From NCBI RefSeq assembly GCF_019703855.1, contig NZ_AP024086.1, positions 3,988,501 through 4,052,500 of the forward strand: 64,000 bases of DNA, read 5' to 3'. Positions within the stretch are counted from its first letter, which is position 1, and each line of letters begins with the position of its first letter. Both the position numbers and the translations under genes were made by a program. Source of the stretch: Desulfomarina profundi (lineage in GTDB: Bacteria; Desulfobacterota; Desulfobulbia; Desulfobulbales; Desulfocapsaceae). The notes beneath the pieces were generated by a model. That model made no database searches. It was not told the DNA's origin and saw only the letters and a program-made list of their open reading frames with translations. This document shows, piece after piece, positions 1 to 7,994 of this stretch.

Positions 1-51
1 ACAAATACGATAATAACAAGTAACCAAATTCAATCTTTAGAGGAGATTATC

Positions 52-300
52 ATGTCTGATTTAAGCAATGTTACCGCAGCTTCCACCATCGATTCCCGTG
101 GATCCGCATGCCCCGGTCCCCTGCTCGAAGCCAAGAAAGGCATTGGCAAGGTCAAGGTGAGTGAAGTGTTGGAAATTTACTCTAACGATGAGGGCACCCG
201 CATCGATCTCAAGGCCTGGGCCAACAAGGTTGGTCATGAGTACATGGGATATATGGAAGCCGACGGGTATGACAAGCATTATATCACCCGTAAGAAATAA
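52..300 (+). CDS. tusA: TusA/SirA-like sulfur carrier protein
   Basis: An 82-residue protein of the TusA fold. The family carries persulfide sulfur on the Cys of a CPxP motif and hands it to cytoplasmic partners. Here the motif reads SACPGPLLEAKK with the active Cys at residue 20, followed by the usual helix and a beta strand ending in a GY-rich tail. The ATG at 52 has AGGAGAT at 41-47. It is the first gene of a run with MvhD-, HdrA- and QmoC-like genes, so a role in delivering sulfur to, or receiving it from, that complex is a fair inference; the sequence alone does not show the partner. The gene could have upstream operon neighbours outside the window. Confidence 0.85.
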   Translation: MSDLSNVTAASTIDSRGSACPGPLLEAKKGIGKVKVSEVLEIYSNDEGTRIDLKAWANKVGHEYMGYMEADGYDKHYITRKK

Positions 301-398
301 CAACAGACAGTAAATGGCAATCGGCAAGATTCGGACCAGGGTGGTGACCCGGTCCGGAGCATGCCGATCAAGGCGATTTTCTTGATAAAGGTTTGATC

Positions 399-851
399 AT
401 GGCAACTGATGCACAAGAAGGAAAAATTCTGATACTGGCCACTGAATCCTGTGCCTACCCCGGTGCAAACTCGGTAGGACAGGCTCATTCAAGCTACCCT
501 GCCAATACCTACATCATGCGGGTCATGGCGCCGGTTCTCTTTCCGGAGCATTTTTATATCGACTGTTTCAGAAAGGGAATCAGCGGTATCATTGTCATGT
601 CCTGTGGTGAGGAATGTCCCTATGAAGGAGCCTATCACGCTTTTGCTAAACGAATCGACAACGTATTTCAGTTGATGAAAAAATATGATCTTGACCTGCG
701 CCGTCTGCGGCTGACTGCCATCTGCACGGTCTGTAACCGGCCCTTTTTAAAAGAGGTCAATGACATGAATAACCTGATCAGGGAACTGGGCCCACCGGTG
801 CTCAAAGATCCGGCCGAGGTTGAAGCGGCTGCCGCACCTGATCAGGAATGA
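399..851 (+). CDS. mvhD: MvhD/FlpD-type iron-sulfur electron-transfer subunit
   Basis: A 150-residue protein matching the small hydrogenase/heterodisulfide reductase iron-sulfur subunit (MvhD, FlpD) that passes electrons to HdrA through a 2Fe-2S cluster. Cysteines at residues 18, 56, 69, 73, 109 and 112 include the typical motifs ESCAYPG, SCGEECPYEGAYHA and ICTVC. I chose ATG 399 (AAAGG upstream) rather than the in-frame TTG at 393. In canonical QmoB the MvhD domain is fused to the C-terminus of an HdrA domain; here it is a separate gene in front of two hdrA genes, which sets this cluster apart from a standard qmoABC operon. Cytoplasmic. Identity is confident, electron donor unknown. Confidence 0.82.
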   Translation: MATDAQEGKILILATESCAYPGANSVGQAHSSYPANTYIMRVMAPVLFPEHFYIDCFRKGISGIIVMSCGEECPYEGAYHAFAKRIDNVFQLMKKYDLDLRRLRLTAICTVCNRPFLKEVNDMNNLIRELGPPVLKDPAEVEAAAAPDQE

Positions 852-910
852 CAGACATGGGTTTTGTCAGAATATAAAAAAACAAGCAGTGACGAGGAAG
901 GGAGAATTTC

Positions 911-2251
911 ATGAAATCCAAGGGTGAACTCCAATTTGATGCGGTTGTTATCGGCGGCGGTATTGCCGGTCTGCAGTCCGCGCTTGACCTGGGCGACCAG
1001 GGCTACAAGGTCGCTGTGGTGGACAAGGACGCTACCATTGGCGGCAAGATGATCCGGTTGTCCAAGGTATTCCCAACCCTGGACTGTGCCAGCTGCATTA
1101 CAACCCCCAAGATGTCGTCAGCCGCCCATCATGAGAACATTACCCTGTTCACATATTGTTCGATGGACAAGCTGGACAGGGAAAATCCGGAGCGGGTGGT
1201 AGTCAAATTGACCCAGAAACCACGCTACGTGGATCCGGACCTGTGCATCGGCTGTCGAAAATGTGAATACGGGTGCCCGGTTTATGTAAGCGATCCTGAA
1301 CAGGGCGGTTTCAACATGCGCAAGGCCGTGTATATTCCGTTCTCCAACGCCATTCCGCAGATTGCTCTGCTGGACGCGGAGAATTGCTCACTCTGTGGTA
1401 AATGCGCCCGGGTCTGTCCCACAGGGGCTATTGATTATTTTATGAAACCGGAGAAATTTACCATTGTGGCCAAGACGGCAATCCTGGCCACCGGTTTTGA
1501 GCTCTCTCCCATGGACCAGAAACCGCAGTATGGCCTGGGCAGGTTACAGAACGTGGTCAGTTCCATGCAGATGGAACGCCTTCTGGCACCGCATGGACCG
1601 TACAATCGGGTGCTGCGTCCATCGGACGGCAAGGAACCTGATTCCATCGCCTATGTGCAATGTGCCGGCTCACGCGACAAGAGTCTGGGCATTCCTTACT
1701 GCTCGCGTGTCTGCTGCATGTACGCCATCAAACAGGCCATGCTTCTGTCCGGTGCTCTGCCCCTGGCGGATATCACAATTTACTATATGGATATCCGAGC
1801 TTTCGGCAAAGGGTATGAGCAGTTTTACCAGAACGCCAAAGCCATGGGTATTGAGTTTGTAAAGGCCAAAGTGGCCAAGATCACCCAGGGCGATGAACAG
1901 ACTGTTAAACTCCGCTATGAAGACCAGGAAGGCGACGGTGGGGTCATGGAACGGGAGCACGATCTGGTTATTTTGTCTCTGGGCATTGTTCCGCAATGGG
2001 ATCCGGAAGGTATCTGTAACGTCAGTTGTGGGCAGGACGGGTTCATCCAGTCATCCATGCCCAAGATTGCGCCCACGGTCACCGATCTGGAAGGTGTATA
2101 TACCGCCGGTGTTGCCGCCGGGCCCAAAGATATTGTCGACACTATTACCGAAGCCGGTGCCGCGGCCATGGAGGCTTCCAACTATCTGAAAGGGTTGGGC
2201 CAGGCAGGTCAGGGGCAGGAAGAAACCGCCGAGGCTGAAGCCGGGGCATGA
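911..2251 (+). CDS. HdrA/QmoA-like FAD iron-sulfur protein
   Basis: A 446-residue flavoprotein of the HdrA/QmoA family. An N-terminal FAD Rossmann motif (VIGGGIAG, residues 14-21) is followed by the QmoA-type CASCITTPKM motif (residues 59-68). Two 4Fe-4S ferredoxin motifs follow, Cys112/115/118/122 and Cys159/162/165/169, then the HdrA signature CAGSRD and YCSRVCC around residues 251-269. The C-terminal part returns to the FAD domain (YTAGVAAGPKDI) and ends in a Glu/Ala-rich tail. Such proteins move or bifurcate electrons at a flavin between cytoplasmic iron-sulfur donors and a membrane subunit. RBS GGAAGGGAG precedes ATG 911. The downstream gene is a second, longer HdrA, so the pair resembles QmoA plus QmoB. 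A role next to APS reductase or a sulfur-transfer complex is inferred, not shown. Confidence 0.82.
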   Translation: MKSKGELQFDAVVIGGGIAGLQSALDLGDQGYKVAVVDKDATIGGKMIRLSKVFPTLDCASCITTPKMSSAAHHENITLFTYCSMDKLDRENPERVVVKLTQKPRYVDPDLCIGCRKCEYGCPVYVSDPEQGGFNMRKAVYIPFSNAIPQIALLDAENCSLCGKCARVCPTGAIDYFMKPEKFTIVAKTAILATGFELSPMDQKPQYGLGRLQNVVSSMQMERLLAPHGPYNRVLRPSDGKEPDSIAYVQCAGSRDKSLGIPYCSRVCCMYAIKQAMLLSGALPLADITIYYMDIRAFGKGYEQFYQNAKAMGIEFVKAKVAKITQGDEQTVKLRYEDQEGDGGVMEREHDLVILSLGIVPQWDPEGICNVSCGQDGFIQSSMPKIAPTVTDLEGVYTAGVAAGPKDIVDTITEAGAAAMEASNYLKGLGQAGQGQEETAEAEAGA

Positions 2252-2314
2252 TCGGCGAGTTCAAGCCGGAGATAAACAGGCGAATCAACGAGTGCTGTTA
2301 ACGGAGATAGAAGT

Positions 2315-4162
2315 ATGTCTGAGATAAAAAAACAGGAAAACGGTGAGCCCAGGGTCGGGGTCTACATCTGTCACTGCGGTGGGAACATTTCCGACCATGT
2401 AGATGTTGAGAAGGTTGCCGAGGTGATCAAGGATATCCCCGGGGTTGAGGTGTCGCACACCAACATGTTCATGTGCTCTGATCCGGGCCAGGAACTGATC
2501 CAGGAGGATATCAAGAAAGGAAACATCAACCGGGTGGTTGTGGCCTCCTGTGCGCCCAGCCTCCACGAGCTGACCTTTCGTGGTGCTATCAGCAGGGCCG
2601 AAATGAACCCGTATCTGTATGAGCACGCCAATATCCGCGAGCAGGATTCCTGGGTCCACCACGGTGATCCGGCAACGGCCAAGGCCATTACACTCGTGGC
2701 GGCTGCCATCGCCAAGGCCCGTGGTCTGGAACCACTGGAGCCAATCAGGGTCGACGCGGCCAATCATGCCACCATCATCGGCGGAGGTATCGCCGGTCTG
2801 CGGGCTGCAGTTGACCTTGCCCGAAGCGGTATCAAGGTGGCTCTCGTGGAGAAGACTCCCTTTCTCGGCGGTAACGCTTCCAAGCTGGACCGGGTTTTTC
2901 CCACCGGTGAAAAAGCGGGTGATTTAATCACATATCTTGCAAAAGCCGTGGTCAAAGATCCGAACATCACGGTATCGACCTGCTCCGAAGTTACGGGGTT
3001 TGAAGGTTATATTGGTAATTTCAAGCTCACCGTCACAAAAACACCACCAGAAAACGATGTTGTCAAGGGTCTTCCCACCGGTGATTTTGCATCCTTTGCT
3101 GGTTTTTACCCGGGTAATAGCCCGACAGTGGCTGGAGAAGAAATTCTGAACACGGGTGTGATTATCTTTGCAACCGGTTTTGAGCTATATGAACCCAAAC
3201 AGAGTGAGTTCGGCTACAAGGATAACGAAGAAGTTATGACCCTGCGTCAATTTATCCGTGCCATGGCTGACGCGCCTGAGGATACCGGCACCCTGACAGT
3301 GAATGGGAAAAAAGTTCGTCGGGTGGCCATGATCCACTGCGTGGGTAGTCGTCAGATTCCCGGTATCCACGAAGCGGATGAAAACGATTACATGAATGAG
3401 TACTGTTCCCGCACCTGTTGCGCTGCCACCCTGCAGGCGGCTCTTGAGGTCAGGGACGGTTACCCGGACACCCAGGTTCTGGATTTCTATCGTGACATCA
3501 GGACTTACGGTCATAACCAGGAAGACTACTACGACCGTGCCTCGGAACAGAATGTACTGTTTTTCCGCTACGAGCCTGAAGACTCCCCGGTCATCACCAG
3601 AGAGTCGGGGGAATATCCACTCAAGATTACAGTGCGCGATAAACTGACCTTTAATGAGGAGGTTGAGGTTGGTGTAGACCTGGTGGTTCTGGCGACAGGT
3701 ATGAAGGCTAAAGACATCACCCCTCTGGTTGAGATGATGAAACTGCCGGTAGGTTCGGACAAGTTTCTCCAGGAAGTTCATCCCAAGCTGCGGCCGGTAG
3801 AAATGGCCAACGGCGGTATCCTGCTGGCCGGTACCTGCCAGGCACCCATGGACATCAACGAGTCCTGTAACGCGGCTCAGGCGGCGGCGGCCAAGGCGGC
3901 AGCCTTGCTTGGCAAGGGCTACGTGGAACTCGATCCCTTTGTGGCCAAGGTTGATATAGACAAATGCCAGGGGCATGGCAATTGTGCCAGGGAATGTCCG
4001 GAGAAAGCAATCACCCTTGAAAACGGCAAGGCTGATGTCAATCCCGCCCTCTGTACCGGCTGTGGAATGTGTGTTGCGGTCTGTCCGGAAAATGGTATTG
4101 ACGTTCAGGGCTGGACCCTGAAGGAATACGAAGACATGGTTGATGCCATTGTGAAATTTTAA
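2315..4162 (+). CDS. HdrA/QmoB-like FAD iron-sulfur protein
   Basis: A 615-residue HdrA. Residues 13-140 are the N-terminal Cys-containing HdrA domain (YICHCGGNISDHVD, MFMCSDPGQ, ASCAPSLHE). An FAD domain starts with IIGGGIAG near residue 154, with the GSRQIP and EYCSRTCCAA motifs in the middle, and two ferredoxin motifs sit at the C-terminus. The last motif is canonical (Cys580/583/586/590), but the first reads CQGHGNCARECP: Cys551, His554, Cys557, Cys561, so the second ligand position is His, not Cys. It lacks the MvhD-like C-terminal domain of full-length QmoB; that domain is encoded separately at 399-851. RBS GGAGATAG precedes ATG 2315. It should form the flavin core of the cluster's cytoplasmic electron-transfer module. 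Confidence 0.82.
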   Translation: MSEIKKQENGEPRVGVYICHCGGNISDHVDVEKVAEVIKDIPGVEVSHTNMFMCSDPGQELIQEDIKKGNINRVVVASCAPSLHELTFRGAISRAEMNPYLYEHANIREQDSWVHHGDPATAKAITLVAAAIAKARGLEPLEPIRVDAANHATIIGGGIAGLRAAVDLARSGIKVALVEKTPFLGGNASKLDRVFPTGEKAGDLITYLAKAVVKDPNITVSTCSEVTGFEGYIGNFKLTVTKTPPENDVVKGLPTGDFASFAGFYPGNSPTVAGEEILNTGVIIFATGFELYEPKQSEFGYKDNEEVMTLRQFIRAMADAPEDTGTLTVNGKKVRRVAMIHCVGSRQIPGIHEADENDYMNEYCSRTCCAATLQAALEVRDGYPDTQVLDFYRDIRTYGHNQEDYYDRASEQNVLFFRYEPEDSPVITRESGEYPLKITVRDKLTFNEEVEVGVDLVVLATGMKAKDITPLVEMMKLPVGSDKFLQEVHPKLRPVEMANGGILLAGTCQAPMDINESCNAAQAAAAKAAALLGKGYVELDPFVAKVDIDKCQGHGNCARECPEKAITLENGKADVNPALCTGCGMCVAVCPENGIDVQGWTLKEYEDMVDAIVKF

Positions 4163-4179
4163 ACTGTCCAGGTGAACCG

Positions 4180-4470
4180 ATGAGTGACAAAAAGAATAAA
4201 AAAATGGAGGCAATGGTCATCAAGATGCTGCGCCAGGAGCGGGCAGACTCAATTGCTCGGGCCAGGGCGGCCATCAAGGAGCAGAACTCGGTGATCAAGG
4301 CCATCAAAGAAGTTTTGAAGGCTGGGCCGAAAACCATTCCCGAAATTGCCGGGGCTGTTGCCATGGAAACCGAACCGGTACTCCAGTACGTATCGACGTT
4401 GAAGAGATACGGCATTGTCGGTGAAGGGCCCAAGGATGGGGACTATTTCAAGTACGAACTGCTCAGCTGA
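4180..4470 (+). CDS. Small winged-helix-like protein in the Hdr/Qmo cluster
   Basis: A 96-residue basic protein. The N-terminal third is a Lys/Arg-rich helix; residues about 35-95 look like a winged helix (repeated short helices, then VSTLKRYGIVGEG and a short beta wing ending DYFKYELLS). It lies 17 bp after the HdrA/QmoB-like gene and 49 bp before the QmoC-like gene on the same strand, so it is almost certainly co-transcribed. I do not recognise a specific function. It could be an assembly or structural subunit or a DNA-binding regulator of the cluster. Confidence 0.6.
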   Translation: MSDKKNKKMEAMVIKMLRQERADSIARARAAIKEQNSVIKAIKEVLKAGPKTIPEIAGAVAMETEPVLQYVSTLKRYGIVGEGPKDGDYFKYELLS

Positions 4471-4519
4471 GCATCTGTCCCGCATGAGAGAAACAACACA
4501 ATAATAATCGGAGAGAATC

Positions 4520-5692
4520 ATGGCCATCTCAGTTGATCCCGGTCTTCTGGTCCAGTTGAAAAAATACGGTGTGCAGGATGCGACGACCTGCTTTAACTGC
4601 GGCAACTGTACCGCAGTCTGTTCCCTGTCAACGGAAAACACACCGTTTCCCCGTAAGGTAATCCGCTACCTCCAGATAGGGGCAGAGGAGAAACTACTTC
4701 ACGCGCCGGAACCGTGGCTTTGCTACTACTGCGGCGACTGCTCCGAGACCTGCCCCAGGGACGCCAATCCCGGTGAGGTCATGATGGGGCTGCGCCGTTA
4801 CCTGACTGCCCGCTACGACTGGACAGGCATTTCGCGCCTGTTCTACACCTCCAAAGTGTTTGAGATCTTTGCCATCCTCTTTGTAGGTGCGCTGGTGGGG
4901 TTGGGCTTTTTCTTTTTTCACGGTCCCGTGGTTACCGACAGGGTTGCACTCAATGAGTTTGCCTCCAGTCATGTTATTGAGATTCTTGACTTGATCATGC
5001 TGGTCATCCTGTCGGGATTCCTGCTTTCCAATGCAAGGAGAATGGCAAAGGCGGTGCTTGGCGATCCTGCCCAGTATGAGAAAACGGCTGATGGGGAAGA
5101 AGGTGCTACTGCTCCTCAGCAGGAGGTCAAAAAATGGAACGGTATTCCGGTCAGCCTCTATATCAATGAGCTCAAGACCCTGCTGGTCAACTTTGTGACC
5201 CAGAAAAAGTTCAAAGACTGCAACAGCAAGACCCAGAGCATGCAGTGGTTGGTCCACCTGCTGATCATGACCGGTTACTCCACCATCTTCGTGCTGGTTG
5301 TCGTCTTCCTCCGCTGGTTCCAGCGGGATGAGATCCTGCCCTTCTGGAGCCCGGTCAGATTGCTTGGCTATTACGGTACCTTCGCCATCCTGTACGGTAC
5401 AACTTATGCCATCATCGGCCGCCTGAAAAAGGTCAGAACCGTGTACAAGTATTCACATTCCTCGGACTGGGCCTTTCTGATCCTGCTCTGGCTGACTACC
5501 TTTACCGGGATTCTTATTCACTTCACCCGGTTGCTTGGTATGCCTTTGTCCACCTATTACATCTATGTGATCCATATGATGATCGCGGTGCCCATGCTGG
5601 TTCTTGAAGTGCCGTTTGCCAAATGGGCTCATTTGCTGTATCGACCGCTGGCACTCTATCTGATGCGGGTTAAGGAACGGGCTTTGACATAA
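4520..5692 (+). CDS. qmoC: QmoC/HdrE-like membrane subunit (4Fe-4S plus cytochrome b)
   Basis: A 390-residue protein with an HdrC-like ferredoxin half and a membrane cytochrome b half, the QmoC architecture. Two CxxCxxCxxxC motifs are at Cys24/27/30/34 and Cys68/71/74/78. Hydrophobic segments follow at roughly residues 110-135 and 150-170, then after a charged loop about four more helices between 240 and 380, with His residues suited to heme b binding. QmoC passes electrons between menaquinol and the cytoplasmic Qmo subunits. RBS CGGAGAGAATC precedes ATG 4520. It is the last gene of the cluster and links it to the quinone pool. Strong similarity in layout to QmoC; the exact partner oxidoreductase is uncertain because the upstream subunits are not a standard QmoAB. 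Confidence 0.8.
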   Translation: MAISVDPGLLVQLKKYGVQDATTCFNCGNCTAVCSLSTENTPFPRKVIRYLQIGAEEKLLHAPEPWLCYYCGDCSETCPRDANPGEVMMGLRRYLTARYDWTGISRLFYTSKVFEIFAILFVGALVGLGFFFFHGPVVTDRVALNEFASSHVIEILDLIMLVILSGFLLSNARRMAKAVLGDPAQYEKTADGEEGATAPQQEVKKWNGIPVSLYINELKTLLVNFVTQKKFKDCNSKTQSMQWLVHLLIMTGYSTIFVLVVVFLRWFQRDEILPFWSPVRLLGYYGTFAILYGTTYAIIGRLKKVRTVYKYSHSSDWAFLILLWLTTFTGILIHFTRLLGMPLSTYYIYVIHMMIAVPMLVLEVPFAKWAHLLYRPLALYLMRVKERALT

Positions 5693-5771
5693 GGATGCTT
5701 TGAGAAATGAGAATTTTTGTTCGAGAATCGGGCGAAAAGGTAATTTTTTGGCAGTAATATAGGTGAGTGAC

Positions 5772-5817
5772 TTGAATACACACGGAAAACCAAGGAGGAA
5801 AATCCGTGTGTATTCAA
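5772..5817. repeat. Perfect 15-bp inverted repeat hairpin
   Basis: The arms TTGAATACACACGGA (5772-5786) and its exact complement (5803-5817) enclose a 16-nt loop containing AAGGAGG. There is no T-run after the stem, so it is not a textbook terminator, but it lies 80 bp after the QmoC-like gene and could end or stabilise that transcript. The Shine-Dalgarno-like loop has no start codon at a useful distance. Confidence 0.6.
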
Positions 5818-5860
5818 AACTACAGCATAAGCTGATTGCTCTTGCAATAAAGAAACCTTA

Positions 5861-5965
5861 GGTGAACATTGTGTAAATTTTTATGGGTCACTGAACATTG
5901 TCTAATTATTTGTGTTTTATAGTTATTCTCAAAATTGACACAATGTTCATGAGAAATGTGGGTTA
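5861..5965. repeat. MITE-like repeat, partial copy (right half)
   Basis: About 105 bp nearly identical to the right half of the complete copy that follows at 5964. It begins GGTGAACATTGTGTAAATTT and ends with the terminus ATGAGAAATGTGGGTTA. Its own ends form an internal inverted repeat (GAACATTGTGT at the left, ACACAATGTTC at the right). It abuts and shares TA with the next copy. Confidence 0.75.
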
Positions 5966-6205
5966 ATCTGGATTTCTCATCAGTTCAGGCGGCGTCAGGT
6001 TCAAAGTTTTCGGAGTCTTCGCTTACCTGGCAGTGAATTATAGTGATCTATATTTACTGCCGAAATACTGCAGAAGATGGCGTTGCCTGGACTGACCTCT
6101 GGTGAACATTGTGTAAATTTTTCTGGGTCACTGATAATTGTCTCATTGTTTGTGTTCTATAATTATTCTCAAGATTGACACAATGTTCATGAGAAATGCG
6201 GGTTA
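5964..6205. repeat. MITE-like repeat, complete copy (about 242 bp)
   Basis: Terminal inverted repeats TAATCTGGATTTCTCAT (left) and ATGAGAAATGCGGGTTA (right) bound a non-coding body. The body has GGCGGCGTCAG, an AGTGAATTATAGTGATCTATATTTACT-like segment, CAGAAGATGGCG and the GAACATTGTGT unit. The same order is found, inverted, at 19053-19276. The ends carry TA, as expected of elements duplicating a TA target. The final TTA is the stop codon of hslO on the minus strand. Confidence 0.75.
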
Positions 6206-7084
6206 ATGTGCCTGAGACAATACAAGGAGTGTCTCAAGTTTTTTCCTGTCAAACCGGTAACTGTCCCGGCAGAATTCACAGCGTACTTCAGTTCCCCCTT
6301 CCTGTTTTAAAAGTTGATTAAGATCCTCCCGGCCAAGGGAAAGGAGTGCCTTTTCCATTTTTTCAAGGGAGCAGCTACAGGAAAATCTGAGGGGAGTTGC
6401 AGCTGTTATTTTATGGGGAATGTCAGCAAAGAGCATTGCAAGAATATCTCCCGGGCTTTTACCAGTTTTCAATAAATCTGCCAGGGATGAAAGTTTTTTT
6501 ATTCTTTTTTCAATAAGCAGCAGATTCTGTTCGTTGGCAGGAGGGAGAGACTGGACCAGCAGGCCAGCCGCCTTTACAACTGTACCCTTCCTGCTCAACT
6601 TGATGGAAAGTGCAATTGCGGAGGGAGTCTGCTCTGAAACGGTGAGGTAATAGGCAAGGTCTTCCCCGATTTCGCTGGTATAGAGCTGGATTGTTCCAGG
6701 ATATTTCCTGTTGTCGCCAATATTCTTGGTGACGGTTAGAAACCCGGCTCTGCCAATTCCTGCCGCCACGTCTATGACATTGTTTTTCAATGGCAGATCT
6801 GCGTGGGGATTGGCAATATAACCCCTGGCCCAACCCTCGGCACCAGCTTCTGTTATAATTTTTCCCAGTGGACCGTTACCCTCGAATTTCAGCTGAACGG
6901 ACTGGTTGTTTTTCAGGAGAGCGGCAAGAAGAACAGCACCGGTCAGGCTCCTGCCGAGTGCTGTCGCCGCCAGGGGTCCCACATCATGTTTTCTGCATGC
7001 TTCGTTGACCAGTTCAGTTGCATCGCAGCAGATCCCAAAAAAATCTCCAGATTGAGTAATGATTCTTTCCAGTATATCGCCCAT
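6203..7084 (-). CDS. hslO: Hsp33 redox-regulated chaperone HslO
   Basis: A 293-residue Hsp33. The N-terminal domain starts GDILERIITQSGDFF, then residues such as GRSLTGAVLLAALLK and GPLGKIITEAGAEGWARGY, typical of the family. The C-terminal zinc switch has CSC (in FSCSCSLEKM) and CEFC, the four redox Cys. Oxidation releases zinc and turns the protein into a holdase for unfolded proteins in the cytoplasm, a useful job in an anaerobe exposed to oxygen. I chose the ATG at 7084 because homologs start MGDxLxR; the frame is open 36 codons further upstream with unrelated sequence. The stop codon TAA is formed by the end of the adjacent MITE-like repeat. Confidence 0.92.
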   Translation of the reverse strand: MGDILERIITQSGDFFGICCDATELVNEACRKHDVGPLAATALGRSLTGAVLLAALLKNNQSVQLKFEGNGPLGKIITEAGAEGWARGYIANPHADLPLKNNVIDVAAGIGRAGFLTVTKNIGDNRKYPGTIQLYTSEIGEDLAYYLTVSEQTPSAIALSIKLSRKGTVVKAAGLLVQSLPPANEQNLLLIEKRIKKLSSLADLLKTGKSPGDILAMLFADIPHKITAATPLRFSCSCSLEKMEKALLSLGREDLNQLLKQEGGTEVRCEFCRDSYRFDRKKLETLLVLSQAH

Positions 7085-7367
7085 ATTGTTTCCATATTGT
7101 GAATTTATTGAGCAGAAGACGCATAGTACCTGAATCCGGGATTTCAGAAAATAAAAAATTATTTTACAATATTTTTCAGGAAACTTCGCCACTGAAGGTT
7201 GTTTTGCTCCAGCCGGACCTCCTCCTTGTTATTGAGGAGTCATTGAGTATAGCCATGTCGGGCAGGATACGAACAAAAGTTAACGTTTACGTATTCGTAA
7301 TAACAATGTATTGTGTTTTCAGGTATGAGGTAATGAGTCAAATCCGCATTTTCCAGGGAGGAGAACC

Positions 7368-7931
7368 ATGCGAGCATTAATTATCGGTTGTGTATTGTTG
7401 ATGGCCTTACCAGTCTGCGCCAGGGAGATTGAAGGGGTCAACGTGGCGGAAACTCTGCAGGGGGCAGGAGGGAAAACTTTGCAACTCAATGGTGCAGGAG
7501 TTCGAACAAAGTTTTTCTTTAATATTTATATTGCTGAACTCTATATGGAACATCCGTCAGCTGTTGCCCGGGAGGTTCTGGCAGCTGATGGTGAAAAAAG
7601 AATGGTCATGCATTTTCTTTACAGTGAAGTCGGAAAGGAAAAACTTGTCGACGGCTGGAACGAGGGATTTGAAGCAAACTGCACGAAAACGGAATTGGAG
7701 AATCTGCGGGTAAGGATCAACCAGTTTAATTCTTTTTTTACTGATGTGAAAAAAAATGACATCATTGTTCTGGACTTCGTGCCGGGACAGGGTACAGCTG
7801 TAACTATTGCCGGGAAGGACAAGGGACGAATAAAGGGCAGAGATTTCAATGATGCTCTGTTGAAAATCTGGCTTGGTAAAGAGCCGGTTACTTCAAGCTT
7901 GAAGGAGAAGCTGCTCGATTATAGAAAATAG
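7368..7931 (+). CDS. Exported chalcone isomerase-like protein
   Basis: A 187-residue protein with a clear signal peptide (RALIIGCVLLMALPVCA, cleavage near residue 18). The mature part starts REIEGVNVAETLQ and has the segments LNGAGVRTKFFFNIYIAELY and MHFLYSEVGKEKLVDGWNEGF, characteristic of the bacterial chalcone-isomerase-like domain. The family is usually periplasmic and non-catalytic; fatty-acid binding has been proposed for relatives, but no function is certain. RBS GGGAGGAGAACC precedes ATG 7368. Single-gene unit, followed by a shared hairpin terminator. Confidence 0.75.
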   Translation: MRALIIGCVLLMALPVCAREIEGVNVAETLQGAGGKTLQLNGAGVRTKFFFNIYIAELYMEHPSAVAREVLAADGEKRMVMHFLYSEVGKEKLVDGWNEGFEANCTKTELENLRVRINQFNSFFTDVKKNDIIVLDFVPGQGTAVTIAGKDKGRIKGRDFNDALLKIWLGKEPVTSSLKEKLLDYRK

Positions 7932-7940
7932 AATTCATCT

Positions 7941-7970
7941 GTGCCGGAGATCCGTTATATTTTCCGGCAC
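7941..7970. terminator. Bidirectional hairpin terminator
   Basis: The arms GTGCCGGA and TCCGGCAC (with an extra paired T/A-rich step) close around GATCCGTTATATT. The T-rich 3' arm (ATATTTTCCGG) and its position between the convergent chalcone-isomerase-like (ends 7931) and cupin (ends 7995) genes suggest it serves both strands. Confidence 0.6.
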
Positions 7971-7994
7971 AGCATTGCCAGTGATAATGAGGAT

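Noticed and set aside
3185-4213. A 342-codon open frame on the minus strand opposite the second hdrA gene
   Set aside because: It is fully antisense to a gene with strong family motifs, has no family similarity itself and no ribosome binding site.
399-5692. Calling the cluster a standard qmoABC operon
   Set aside because: The HdrA/QmoB-like protein lacks the MvhD domain, MvhD and TusA are separate genes, and no aprBA is in view.
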